From Marinifilum flexuosum (GTDB taxonomy: Bacteria > Bacteroidota > Bacteroidia > Bacteroidales > Marinifilaceae): a stretch of 64,000 bases of DNA. The notes beneath the pieces are model-generated. The model was not told where the DNA came from, searched no databases, and saw only the letters and a list, made by a program, of their open reading frames with translations. Of the stretch, positions 1 to 8,613 are shown one piece after another. The stretch lies in contig NZ_RAPQ01000008.1 in assembly GCF_003610555.1 (NCBI RefSeq), positions 1,976,490-2,040,489 on the forward strand. The letters run 5' to 3'. Position 1 is the first letter of the stretch, and every line of letters begins with the position of its first letter. Position numbers and translations under genes: made by a program.

Positions 1-2
1 AT

Positions 3-1052
3 CCATTAGGACATAACTACGGTGGGATACTTCAAAACTACGCACTTCAAGTAGTGTTAAAAAAAATGGGACATGATCCTACAACCATAAGGATTGGTAA
101 GTATACCATTCTGAATTGGTTAGTGTCTATGATTAAAATATTCATCCTGAAATTAATAGGTAGGGAATTACAATATCCATTGGCACCTTGGGTTAAATTA
201 AAAAAAGAGAAGCCATTAACTGACTTTGTTGATAGGAATGTTAAATGTTCAACAAAGAAATTATGGTTTGAAGAAAAGGAAGTGTTAAAATATAATTTTG
301 ATGCACTGCTTGTAGGTAGCGATCAAGTATGGCGTCCATGCTATAATCTTCATATTGAAGATCTATTTCTTAATTTTGCGCGAAATATAGAGATAAGAAA
401 AATTGCTTATGCTGCTTCGTTTGGTACTGATGAGTGGGAGTTCTCTGTGGACCAAACAAAACTTTGTAAGGATTTAATTAAACAATTTGATGCAGTTTCG
501 GTTAGGGAGGATAGTGGCGTTAAATTATGCAATTCATTTCTTAATCAAAAGGCTGAAGTCGTGCTTGATCCAACTTTATTGTTGTCAAAAAGTGAATATG
601 AGAAAATATGTAAAAATGTGGAGAAGTATAGTTCTCCTACTCTGGCAGTTTACATTCTTGATATGACTAATGAAAAAATGAACTTTGTTGAGAGTTTCGC
701 AAAGAAAAAGAACCTTAGGGTAAAATTAATGAATGTAGTTGAAATAACACATAAGTATGATACTATTGAAACTTGGTTGAGTACTTTCCGTGATGCAGAA
801 TTTGTAATTACCGATTCATTTCATGGAACAATTTTTTCCATTATTTTCAATAAGGACTTTTATTCTATTTGCAATTTAGAACGAGGTGCATCAAGGTTTG
901 AATCATTGTTATCATTATTTGGACTAAAAAGCAGATTGTTGTATGGCCTGGACTTAAATAATGATTGTAGCATTAATTGGATTGAAATAAATGAAAAATT
1001 AGAAGAATTGCGAGATCAAAGCAACTTATTTTTAAAAAACAGCCTTTCCTGA
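3..1052 (+). CDS. Polysaccharide pyruvyl transferase family protein (5' end outside window)
   Basis: The frame is open to the left edge and begins in the family's N-terminal signature (NYGGILQNYALQ at about 15-50), so the gene starts upstream; the GTG at 54 is internal. The family transfers pyruvate from phosphoenolpyruvate to sugars in surface polysaccharides, or acts as a related transferase. Further support is the VGSDQVWRP motif and the late DSFHGTIFS motif, both typical of the family. The stop overlaps the ATG of the next glycosyltransferase, which makes it a member of the polysaccharide operon. The acceptor sugar cannot be inferred. Confidence 0.9.
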   Translation, partial: PLGHNYGGILQNYALQVVLKKMGHDPTTIRIGKYTILNWLVSMIKIFILKLIGRELQYPLAPWVKLKKEKPLTDFVDRNVKCSTKKLWFEEKEVLKYNFDALLVGSDQVWRPCYNLHIEDLFLNFARNIEIRKIAYAASFGTDEWEFSVDQTKLCKDLIKQFDAVSVREDSGVKLCNSFLNQKAEVVLDPTLLLSKSEYEKICKNVEKYSSPTLAVYILDMTNEKMNFVESFAKKKNLRVKLMNVVEITHKYDTIETWLSTFRDAEFVITDSFHGTIFSIIFNKDFYSICNLERGASRFESLLSLFGLKSRLLYGLDLNNDCSINWIEINEKLEELRDQSNLFLKNSLS

Positions 1053-1996
1053 TGACTAAAGTTTCTGTTATTATTCCTATATATAAGGTAGAAAAATATA
1101 TAGAAAAATGTGTGCGTTCATTATTTGAACAAACATATAGTGAAATGGAATATATATTTGTAGATGACTGCTCTCCTGATAATAGTATTTCTATTCTTAA
1201 GAGGGTTCTTGAGGACTATCCTTTTAGGAAGAAGCAATTAAAAATTATTAGAAATAATAAGAATTTAGGTTCTGCTTGCGTCCGAAATATAGGACTAAAG
1301 GCTGCAAGTGGAGATTATATAGGTTGGGTTGATGCTGATGATTGGGCAGATCTGGATATGTTTCAATGTTTGGTTGAAAAAGCTATTGATTGTAAATCGG
1401 AGGTAGTTATTTGTGATTATTATGAAGAATGGACAGGTCAAAGTATTGAGATAAAGCAAAGTATAAATAATTCAAAGATATTGCCACAAATGTTTAATAG
1501 AAATAAAACTGTTTCTTGGGCTTTGTGGAATAAATTATTTGAGGCGAATCTTATTAAAAAATTTGATTTTGTTAATAATGCGGATATGGGCGAAGATATG
1601 ATGATAGTTGTATCAACTCTTCTAGCCACAAATAAAGTATCCTATTTAAATAAATCATTATATCATTATAATAGATCAAATTTGAATTCATTAGTGAACA
1701 ATTGGAGTAAGGATAAAATTTTGCAATTGATTACTAATACAAATAATTTAGAAATTAATGCGAAAAGAATTGGAGTATATTCCAGAAAGGAAATTTCGAA
1801 GATAAAATTGATTTCAAAATATCATTTGCTTGATTATCATATCGCAGATTATAAACTTTGGAGAGAACTTTATCCAGAAGCAAATTATTATATTTTGTGT
1901 AATAATTATTTCTCAGTAAAAGCTAAGATTATTCAAGCTATTGTTTGGTTTAGGTTAAACTTTTTATATAAAGCTATAATGTCAATAAAAAATTAA
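1052..1996 (+). CDS. Glycosyltransferase family 2 (GT-A)
   Basis: The 314-residue protein opens directly with the GT2 core (VSVIIPIYKVEKYIEKCVRS), followed by the nucleotide-binding acidic pair (VDDCSPDNS, about 38-46) and the metal-binding DADD near residue 95. It has no membrane segments, so it should act at the cytoplasmic face of the membrane on the lipid-linked repeat unit. The start ATG overlaps the stop of the pyruvyltransferase, and the next gene follows after 7 bases, as in a co-transcribed cluster. The sugar and linkage cannot be inferred. The family call is firm. Confidence 0.92.
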   Translation: MTKVSVIIPIYKVEKYIEKCVRSLFEQTYSEMEYIFVDDCSPDNSISILKRVLEDYPFRKKQLKIIRNNKNLGSACVRNIGLKAASGDYIGWVDADDWADLDMFQCLVEKAIDCKSEVVICDYYEEWTGQSIEIKQSINNSKILPQMFNRNKTVSWALWNKLFEANLIKKFDFVNNADMGEDMMIVVSTLLATNKVSYLNKSLYHYNRSNLNSLVNNWSKDKILQLITNTNNLEINAKRIGVYSRKEISKIKLISKYHLLDYHIADYKLWRELYPEANYYILCNNYFSVKAKIIQAIVWFRLNFLYKAIMSIKN

Positions 1997-2003
1997 AACT
2001 TTA

Positions 2004-3386
2004 ATGAAAAGATCCGTTACTTCTCTTAATACTATATTATTAGGGATTCTAGCAATTGTTTCACTTGTTATGTTTTTTATAGCTCCTGATGAATATTCTT
2101 ATTCCTTTGGTATATCATGTGTCATAATTTATGTTCTTGAGAATGTAATTTTGCTTAGAAATAATTGTAAGCTATCTTTAATTAATTTTGAATTTTTCTT
2201 TTTTGTTGCTTATAGTTTTACATTTTACGTTTATCCGATATTTCATTATTCGGTAAACCCTTATTTTTTACTTTTTTCTTTACCATTTAATGAATCTTAT
2301 ATTTCTTCAGGAATCGCATTGGCTAATGTAGGTTATTCCTTTTATGCATTAGGTATTTATGATAGTAAGCGTAAGTTTTTACCAGATTTGGTATTAGATT
2401 ATAAAACGCTTAAAGATTGTTCTCTTCTCCTTTGTGTTCTTTTAGGTATGTATATTCCAAGATTAATCCAATTAGTGATTATAGGAGTTCCTACAAAAGA
2501 GTTTGAAAGTAGTTTGATAAATGTATTAATTCAATATGTTCTATATTATGTAGTAATAGTAAAAGTAAATAACTTTGTTTTGAATTACTCTAGAAAAGGA
2601 ATATTTCTTTTTATTCGAAAGAATTGGTTGGTTTTCACAATGATATTTGTTTATTTATTTTTGCTAATATTATTAGGTTCAAGAACCATACCTTTAAGAA
2701 TTCTGCTCCTGCTTCTGTTGTTATATAATATATACTTATATAAATTATCCAAAAAGGTAGTGGTTTTATTAATTATTTTTGGAAGTGTAGCTCTTTTTGC
2801 AATAGGTGTTATTAGGAATCCTTCTGTTGCTCTAGAGACTTCTACTATGCAAGTAAACCCTATTTTGAAAGTTGGAAATGAATTAGTAATTAATAATCGT
2901 AGTCTTTATGTATTAATGGAACAGAAAGATTTGTATGGAATTAACTTTGGGCAAACTTTATTGATGTATATACTATCTGTAATTCCATTTATGCAGTCTA
3001 TTTTTCTGTATATAACAGGTTGGAGTGTTTCAGATATTTCATCTGCAGCATTAGTTACTGAATTATACTTTGGAGATAAGCCGGACAAGGAAGTGGTAGG
3101 TTTAGGTACAAATATAATAGGAGACATATACCTTTCCTTTGGAATTATAGGGGTGATTTTACTTATGTTTTTTGGTGGAATTCTATTAAAGAAACTTTAT
3201 CGAAGTGTTTTTCTAAAAAATAATATTATTCCAATAATCTTATATTCTGTTCTATTTATGGATGTTATTTATATTACCCGTTCTTCTTACCTGGTTTCTT
3301 TAAGAGGATTAGTCTGGATAGTTTTGTTGTATCTTATTTTAAATAAGGTAAAACAATTCAAAGTCAAGAGTGTAACATTCAAATGA
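2004..3386 (+). CDS. O-antigen / repeat-unit polymerase (Wzy-like) membrane protein
   Basis: The 460-residue protein is hydrophobic along almost its whole length, with roughly 10-12 membrane segments and a larger polar loop near residues 270-330 after the VIRNPS stretch. Few charged residues, a large extracytoplasmic loop and a position between glycosyltransferases are what a Wzy-type polymerase looks like; such enzymes join lipid-linked repeat units at the periplasmic face. Wzy proteins share little sequence identity, so the call rests on topology and context. An O-antigen ligase or other EPS membrane protein is the main alternative. A Wzx flippase is not seen and may lie upstream. Confidence 0.75.
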   Translation: MKRSVTSLNTILLGILAIVSLVMFFIAPDEYSYSFGISCVIIYVLENVILLRNNCKLSLINFEFFFFVAYSFTFYVYPIFHYSVNPYFLLFSLPFNESYISSGIALANVGYSFYALGIYDSKRKFLPDLVLDYKTLKDCSLLLCVLLGMYIPRLIQLVIIGVPTKEFESSLINVLIQYVLYYVVIVKVNNFVLNYSRKGIFLFIRKNWLVFTMIFVYLFLLILLGSRTIPLRILLLLLLLYNIYLYKLSKKVVVLLIIFGSVALFAIGVIRNPSVALETSTMQVNPILKVGNELVINNRSLYVLMEQKDLYGINFGQTLLMYILSVIPFMQSIFLYITGWSVSDISSAALVTELYFGDKPDKEVVGLGTNIIGDIYLSFGIIGVILLMFFGGILLKKLYRSVFLKNNIIPIILYSVLFMDVIYITRSSYLVSLRGLVWIVLLYLILNKVKQFKVKSVTFK

Positions 3387-3396
3387 TATATTACTA

Positions 3397-4470
3397 ATGA
3401 AAATTGAAAAACTTAAAAGAATGAAGGTTTTAATTATTTCCCCTAATCCTGTTTTTGGAGGTGCAGCTACAGCTAATATGGCCATAGCTGAAGTTTTAAG
3501 CAATAATCATGAAGTAATATACTGTGATGAATACCTTGATGGGAAAATGATAGAAAAAAAAACTGTGAATTATATAGTTGATGATTATAAAATTCATGGA
3601 AATAAATTTAATATTGGGTTTAAATTTTTTAGATATGTGAAGCAAATAAATCCTGATACTATTATTTGGGGTAATTACATGGTGTCTATATATTATATAT
3701 TAGCCATTATGTATTTCGGCATATTTAAAAAGTACAAGCAGTGTTATATTTTTCATTCAACGGCTTTAGAGAAAAACTTTAAAGGAGAAGCAATAGATTG
3801 GATTGTTTCCTTTTTGACAATTTTTATGGATCGATTAATATTTGTTTCTAATTACACTAAAAATAGTTGGGGAACTAAATTTTTTGTTAAACTATTGAAA
3901 AAAGAGAAGCATATTGTTATTCATAATCCAATTATGCTGAATGTAAATATTGATAAGAATAGTAAATCTGATTTTTGTAAAATTTCTTACGTCGGTAGAG
4001 TTTCATCGGAAAAACAACCCGATTTATTCTGTGAAATAGCAGCTGGTGATTCTAAAATAGAGAGAAAGTATTATTTATGGGGGGATGGACCTCTTGAGAA
4101 TAGTATTAAAGCAAAGTATCATGGGACGGTTGAATTTAAAGGCTTTGAATCTAATATGACTAATATTTATTTTAATACGGATATTTTGATATTAACGAGT
4201 AAGTTTGAAAATTGTCCGATGGTTATTTTAGAAGCAAAAAAAATGGGAATACCATGCATTGCTCCAAGGGTAGGAGGTATACCTGAAATAGTTTCAAATA
4301 CAATTGACGGAGAATTATATGATACGTTTTCAATAGATTACATCCATAAAATGATAGATAAAATTATTAAAAATTATGATAGTTATTCGAAGAGCTGTTT
4401 GAAAAATTCTCAAGAATATGAATCGTTATCAACCTTAAAAAAATGGAATAAGACCCTAATGTTTAATTAG
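3397..4470 (+). CDS. Glycosyltransferase family 4 (GT-B)
   Basis: The protein has the GT-B layout: an N-terminal acceptor domain starting MKVLIISPNPVFGG, and a C-terminal donor domain with SYVGRVSSEKQPD, LWGDGPL and the EX7E-type ENCPMVILEA motif near residue 270. The ATG at 3421 matches the usual family start better than the one at 3397, which adds eight charged residues, so the true start may be 3421. Retaining enzymes of this family add one sugar to the lipid-linked unit in the cytoplasm. It sits 4 bases before a second GT-B enzyme. Donor and acceptor are unknown. Confidence 0.9.
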   Translation: MKIEKLKRMKVLIISPNPVFGGAATANMAIAEVLSNNHEVIYCDEYLDGKMIEKKTVNYIVDDYKIHGNKFNIGFKFFRYVKQINPDTIIWGNYMVSIYYILAIMYFGIFKKYKQCYIFHSTALEKNFKGEAIDWIVSFLTIFMDRLIFVSNYTKNSWGTKFFVKLLKKEKHIVIHNPIMLNVNIDKNSKSDFCKISYVGRVSSEKQPDLFCEIAAGDSKIERKYYLWGDGPLENSIKAKYHGTVEFKGFESNMTNIYFNTDILILTSKFENCPMVILEAKKMGIPCIAPRVGGIPEIVSNTIDGELYDTFSIDYIHKMIDKIIKNYDSYSKSCLKNSQEYESLSTLKKWNKTLMFN

Positions 4471-4474
4471 TATT

Positions 4475-5587
4475 ATGAATAAAATATTGTTTGTAACTGC
4501 ATATATGCCATCAGATATTGGTGCGGCGGTTAAGTATACTAAAAGTATTCTTGATAAATTATCAAAAAAATATTGTATTGATTTAATTTATTTCACTAAC
4601 AAGGGTGATGAAAATGAATATAATAATTGCGAATTAAATAGTGTTAAGTCATTTGATGTATCTAATTGGTCAAGATTAGCAGCTATCCTTTCTAAACCTT
4701 TAGTTTATCCACTTTTTTCAGTAAGGTATAGTCTAAAAGTTAAAGAATATATTAAAAAAATGATTGATAGTAATAGTTATGACCTGGTATTTTTTGATCA
4801 TAGTCAAACATTTATTTATGGTAAGGATATTGATAAAAAGAAAATATTAATGTCGCATGATGTGATATTACAAAGAACTCAGCGTAGTTCATTGAAAGTA
4901 TTATCAAAATTATGCAGGAAAACAGAGAGTGAGTATCTTTCGGATTCTAATTCTACTGTTTTTACTTTTAGTGAAAAGGATGCGGATCTAATTCGAGACA
5001 TTTATAATATAAAGGCTATTTGTACAAATGCTAATATAGACGAAAATGCTATCAAATCTAGGATTGATGAAGTTAAAAATTACTATGTCAGTTTTGGTTA
5101 CTGGAAGAGGCCTGATAATTATGAAGGTTTATTATGGTTTGTTAAAAATATTTTTCCAAAAATTAATAATGGTAAAACTTTAAAGGTTATTGGAGGAGGA
5201 ATGTCCGATAAGCATAAAAGAATATTAAGCGAATACAAAGGAGTTGAGTTACTTGGATTTGTTGACAATCCTTATAATATTATAGCTAATAGTGAAGCTA
5301 TGATTTCTCCTATATTTTCTGGAGCTGGAGTAAAGTTTAAGAATTTAGAGGCCTTGGCATGTGGCACACCAATTATAGGTACGGAAATTGCATTTGAAGG
5401 AATTTCAAGAAGATATTCATCTTTTATGCTTGAAGCCAATTCTATAGATGAGTTTATACATCAAATTTCAAGTAAATTGCCCGATATTGATCAAAGGAGA
5501 AATATGAAAGATGATTTTACTAACAGTATTTCTCGTCATGAAATTATAGAGTATATAGATAATTATATGAATAAATTAAATAAATAG
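4475..5587 (+). CDS. Glycosyltransferase (GT-B, GT1/GT4-like)
   Basis: The 370-residue protein has a GT-B fold: an N-terminal domain with FVTAYMPSDIGAAVKYTKS and a C-terminal nucleotide-sugar domain with SFGYWKRPDN (about 205), VIGGGMS, LLGFVD and the segment SGAGVKFKNLEALACGTP near 285-300, which holds the conserved glutamate. This C-terminal pattern is typical of polysaccharide-cluster GT4 enzymes related to the GT4_WbaZ and Stp-like groups. It is probably one of the repeat-unit assembly transferases. It is closely spaced with both neighbours (4 and 3 bases). The sugar specificity is not visible. Confidence 0.88.
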   Translation: MNKILFVTAYMPSDIGAAVKYTKSILDKLSKKYCIDLIYFTNKGDENEYNNCELNSVKSFDVSNWSRLAAILSKPLVYPLFSVRYSLKVKEYIKKMIDSNSYDLVFFDHSQTFIYGKDIDKKKILMSHDVILQRTQRSSLKVLSKLCRKTESEYLSDSNSTVFTFSEKDADLIRDIYNIKAICTNANIDENAIKSRIDEVKNYYVSFGYWKRPDNYEGLLWFVKNIFPKINNGKTLKVIGGGMSDKHKRILSEYKGVELLGFVDNPYNIIANSEAMISPIFSGAGVKFKNLEALACGTPIIGTEIAFEGISRRYSSFMLEANSIDEFIHQISSKLPDIDQRRNMKDDFTNSISRHEIIEYIDNYMNKLNK

Positions 5588-5590
5588 ACT

Positions 5591-6619
5591 ATGTCAATTT
5601 TTGCTGGTAAAGTTCTTTTAATTACTGGAGGTACTGGATCGTTTGGAAATGCTGTGTTAAATAGGTTTTTAAATACAGACATTAAGGAAATTAGAATATT
5701 TTCACGAGATGAAAAAAAACAACATGATATGCGTGTTGCACTAAATAATCCTAAAGTGAAATTTTACATTGGTAATGTCCGAGATTATAATAGCATAGAA
5801 ATGGCCATGCGTGGTGTTGATTATGTATTTCAGGCAGCAGCTTTGAAACAAGTGCCGTCATGTGAATTTTTTCCGATTGAAGCTACACGAACCAATGTAT
5901 TGGGAACTGAAAATGTTATTAAGGCTGCTATTGCAAATAAAGTGAAAAATGTGATTTGCCTAAGTACGGATAAGGCAGCTTACCCAATTAATGCGATGGG
6001 AATGAGTAAAGCCTTAATGGAAAAGGTTGCTGTTGCTGCATCAAGAAATATTCCTGAGGAAGAAACTACGGTTTGTTTAACTAGATACGGTAACGTTATG
6101 GCATCTCGAGGTTCTGTAATTCCTTTTTTTGTAGAACAAATAAAAAATGGTCAACCAATTACAGTAACGGATCCTAATATGACTAGATATTTGATGTCGT
6201 TGGAAGAGGCTGTTGATTTGGTTTTATTTGCTTTTAAGAATGGAAAGCAAGGAGATTTGTTTGTTCAAAAGGCCCCTGCTTCTACAATAGGTGATCTTGC
6301 ACTAGCTATGAAGGAATTATTTGATGCTGATAATGAGATAAAAGTTATTGGAACGCGTCATGGTGAAAAATTGTATGAAACTCTTTGTACTCGTGAAGAA
6401 ATGGCGAAAGCTATTGATTTGGAAGGTTTTTATCAGGTACCAGCAGATAATCGCGATTTAAACTATGGTAAATATTTCACCAATGGAGATGTGAAAACGT
6501 CCGAATTAGAGGATTATAACTCTCATAATACAGAGCGTTTGACAATTGAACAAGTAAAAGAGAAATTACTAAGTTTGGAATACATACAAAATGAATTAGC
6601 TGAATGGAAGCAAAATTAA
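5591..6619 (+). CDS. UDP-GlcNAc 4,6-dehydratase / 5-epimerase (FnlA/CapE/WbvB type)
   Basis: This is an extended SDR of 342 residues. The Rossmann motif GGTGSFGNAVLNRF lies at 14-27 and is followed by FSRDEKKQ, the signature of the FlaA1/CapE group. The usual active-site Tyr is replaced by Met in NAMGMSKALMEKV, as in CapE-type inverting dehydratases. The enzyme turns UDP-D-GlcNAc into 4-keto-6-deoxy L-sugar nucleotides, the first step to UDP-L-FucNAc or UDP-L-QuiNAc. The next two genes encode the 2-epimerase and an RmlD-like reductase, giving a three-gene pathway block. Its 3' end overlaps the next gene by 16 bases. Confidence 0.9.
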   Translation: MSIFAGKVLLITGGTGSFGNAVLNRFLNTDIKEIRIFSRDEKKQHDMRVALNNPKVKFYIGNVRDYNSIEMAMRGVDYVFQAAALKQVPSCEFFPIEATRTNVLGTENVIKAAIANKVKNVICLSTDKAAYPINAMGMSKALMEKVAVAASRNIPEEETTVCLTRYGNVMASRGSVIPFFVEQIKNGQPITVTDPNMTRYLMSLEEAVDLVLFAFKNGKQGDLFVQKAPASTIGDLALAMKELFDADNEIKVIGTRHGEKLYETLCTREEMAKAIDLEGFYQVPADNRDLNYGKYFTNGDVKTSELEDYNSHNTERLTIEQVKEKLLSLEYIQNELAEWKQN

Positions 6620-7740
6620 AGGTAATGACCATTGTGGGTACACGCCCTGAGATTATCAAGTTGAGTCGTGTTATACCAGAATTAGATAAGCATACAAATC
6701 ATGTATTGGTTCATACAGGTCAAAATTTTGACTATGAGTTGAATGAAATTTTCTTTGAGCAGTTAGGACTTCGAAAACCTGATATCTTTATGAACGCTGC
6801 AGGAAGTAATGCCGCTGAGACAATAGGAAATGTAATTACGAAATCAGATAATATTTTTGAAGAAGTAAAACCTGATGCTTTATTATTATATGGAGATACT
6901 AATAGCTGTCTTGCTGTTATTTCAGCTAAAAAAAGGAAAATTCCTATTTTTCACATGGAAGCTGGAAACAGGTGTTTTGACCAACGTGTGCCAGAGGAGA
7001 TTAATCGTAAGATTGTAGATCATTTAAGTGACATTAATTTGCCTCTTTCAGAACATGCACGTCGTTATTTAATTGATGAAGGATTAGCACCCGAGACTGT
7101 TATTAAAACAGGCTCTCCAATGAGAGAAGTATTGGAGTATCATAGAGAAAATATTGAGAAGTCAGATGTCCTGGACAAAGAAGGATTAGCTAAGGGTGGA
7201 TATTTTATTGTAAGCACGCATAGGGAAGAAAACGTTGATTCTGAGGTGAATTTTAATAATTTATTGAATTCACTAAATGCTATAACAGAAAAGTATGGTA
7301 AGAAGGTAATCGTTTCAACACATCCAAGAACTCGGAAGAAATTGGAAAGTATTGGTTTCACAAATCAAAATCCCTTGATTGAATTTATGAAACCTTTTGG
7401 TTTTCTGGACTATATTAAACTTCAAAAGAACGCGTATTGTGTAATTTCTGACAGTGGTACGATCACCGAAGAATCTTCAATTTTAAAATTTCCGGCTATC
7501 ACAATTCGTCAGGCTCATGAAAGACCAGAAGGAATGGATGAAGGAACATTAATTATGACAGGTTTAGAAAAAGATAGAATACTACAATCTATTGAGGTAG
7601 TTGAAGCTCATTTTAATGAAAACATTGAATCAATAAAAACTGTATTCGATTATGAAACAAATAATGTGTCAAAGAAAATGTTGAGAATAATTCTTTCTTA
7701 TACAGATTACATTAATAGGACTGTTTGGAAAAAATATTAG
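6604..7740 (+). CDS. UDP-N-acetylglucosamine 2-epimerase family (FnlC/CapG/WbvD type)
   Basis: A 378-residue WecB-fold epimerase with TIVGTRPEIIKLS at the N-terminus, LVHTGQNFDYELNEIFFE, the HMEAGNRCFD segment and the SDSGTITEESS motif near residue 280. In this context it is expected to epimerise C2 of a 6-deoxy-L-aminosugar nucleotide, not UDP-GlcNAc itself. I prefer the ATG at 6604, despite the overlap with the dehydratase gene, because relatives also carry a short lysine-rich lead before MTIVGTRPE; the ATG at 6625 is possible. Only three bases separate it from the reductase gene, so the three are surely co-transcribed. Confidence 0.9.
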   Translation: MEAKLKVMTIVGTRPEIIKLSRVIPELDKHTNHVLVHTGQNFDYELNEIFFEQLGLRKPDIFMNAAGSNAAETIGNVITKSDNIFEEVKPDALLLYGDTNSCLAVISAKKRKIPIFHMEAGNRCFDQRVPEEINRKIVDHLSDINLPLSEHARRYLIDEGLAPETVIKTGSPMREVLEYHRENIEKSDVLDKEGLAKGGYFIVSTHREENVDSEVNFNNLLNSLNAITEKYGKKVIVSTHPRTRKKLESIGFTNQNPLIEFMKPFGFLDYIKLQKNAYCVISDSGTITEESSILKFPAITIRQAHERPEGMDEGTLIMTGLEKDRILQSIEVVEAHFNENIESIKTVFDYETNNVSKKMLRIILSYTDYINRTVWKKY

Positions 7741-7743
7741 ATA

Positions 7744-8613
7744 ATGGCTAAGAAAAAAATGTTAATATTGGGTGCTACTGGAATGGCAGGTCATGTTGCT
7801 TTTCATTATTTAAAAGGTACCAATCAATATGAAATCTCGAATATAGTATTTCGAACACCCTTGAATAATGATAGTATTATTGTGGATGTTAAGGATAAGA
7901 ACCTTCTTTTGGAGGCCATTAAAAATATCAATCCAGATGTTATCGTTAATTGTATAGGTGTTTTAATAAAAGGTTCAAAATCGGATCCTTCCAATGCGAT
8001 ATACATAAATTCATTGTTACCTCATTTATTATCATCTATAGCTAAGACAATTAATGCTAAACTGATTCACATTAGTACGGATTGTGTTTTTTCTGGGAAA
8101 AAAGGAATGTATTCAGAGGAAGATTTTAGAGATGCTGATGATGTGTATGGCAGAAGCAAAGCATTAGGTGAGATCGTAAATGACAGAGATTTAACGATAA
8201 GAACTTCAATTATTGGTCCTGAACTTAAAGAAAATGGAGAAGGATTATTCCATTGGTTTATGAATCAAACGGGAGAAATTAACGGATTTACGAAAGCTAT
8301 CTGGGGAGGTATTACTACATTGGAATTAGCAAAAGTAATTCATGAATCAATAAAACAGAATATCACAGGATTGTTAAATGTGACGAATTGTGAAAAAATA
8401 TCAAAATATGATTTATTGCATTTAATTAAAACTGTTTATAAACGTGAAAATGTTAATATTCTAAAAGTTGAAGGAAAGCATGTTGATAAAAGCCTTATTT
8501 CAGTAAGGAAGGATTTTTCTTATAATGTTTCATCATACTTGAAAATGATTGAGGAGCAGAGACAGTTTATGATTGAATATGGAAACGAAATTAATTATCC
8601 ATACACTTATTAA
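7744..8613 (+). CDS. RmlD-like SDR sugar-nucleotide reductase (WbvR type)
   Basis: The 289-residue SDR has ILGATGMAGHVAFHYL at the N-terminus, HISTDCVFSGKKGMYSE (an RmlD hallmark) near 101-117 and the catalytic YGRSK near residue 135. RmlD enzymes reduce a 4-keto group of an L-hexose nucleotide. CapF/FnlB of the L-FucNAc pathway is about 370 residues with a C-terminal cupin domain; this protein has none, and resembles instead WbvR-type reductases that lead to UDP-L-rhamnosamine and then UDP-L-QuiNAc. That product assignment is inference. The stop overlaps the start of the next glycosyltransferase. Confidence 0.85.
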   Translation: MAKKKMLILGATGMAGHVAFHYLKGTNQYEISNIVFRTPLNNDSIIVDVKDKNLLLEAIKNINPDVIVNCIGVLIKGSKSDPSNAIYINSLLPHLLSSIAKTINAKLIHISTDCVFSGKKGMYSEEDFRDADDVYGRSKALGEIVNDRDLTIRTSIIGPELKENGEGLFHWFMNQTGEINGFTKAIWGGITTLELAKVIHESIKQNITGLLNVTNCEKISKYDLLHLIKTVYKRENVNILKVEGKHVDKSLISVRKDFSYNVSSYLKMIEEQRQFMIEYGNEINYPYTY

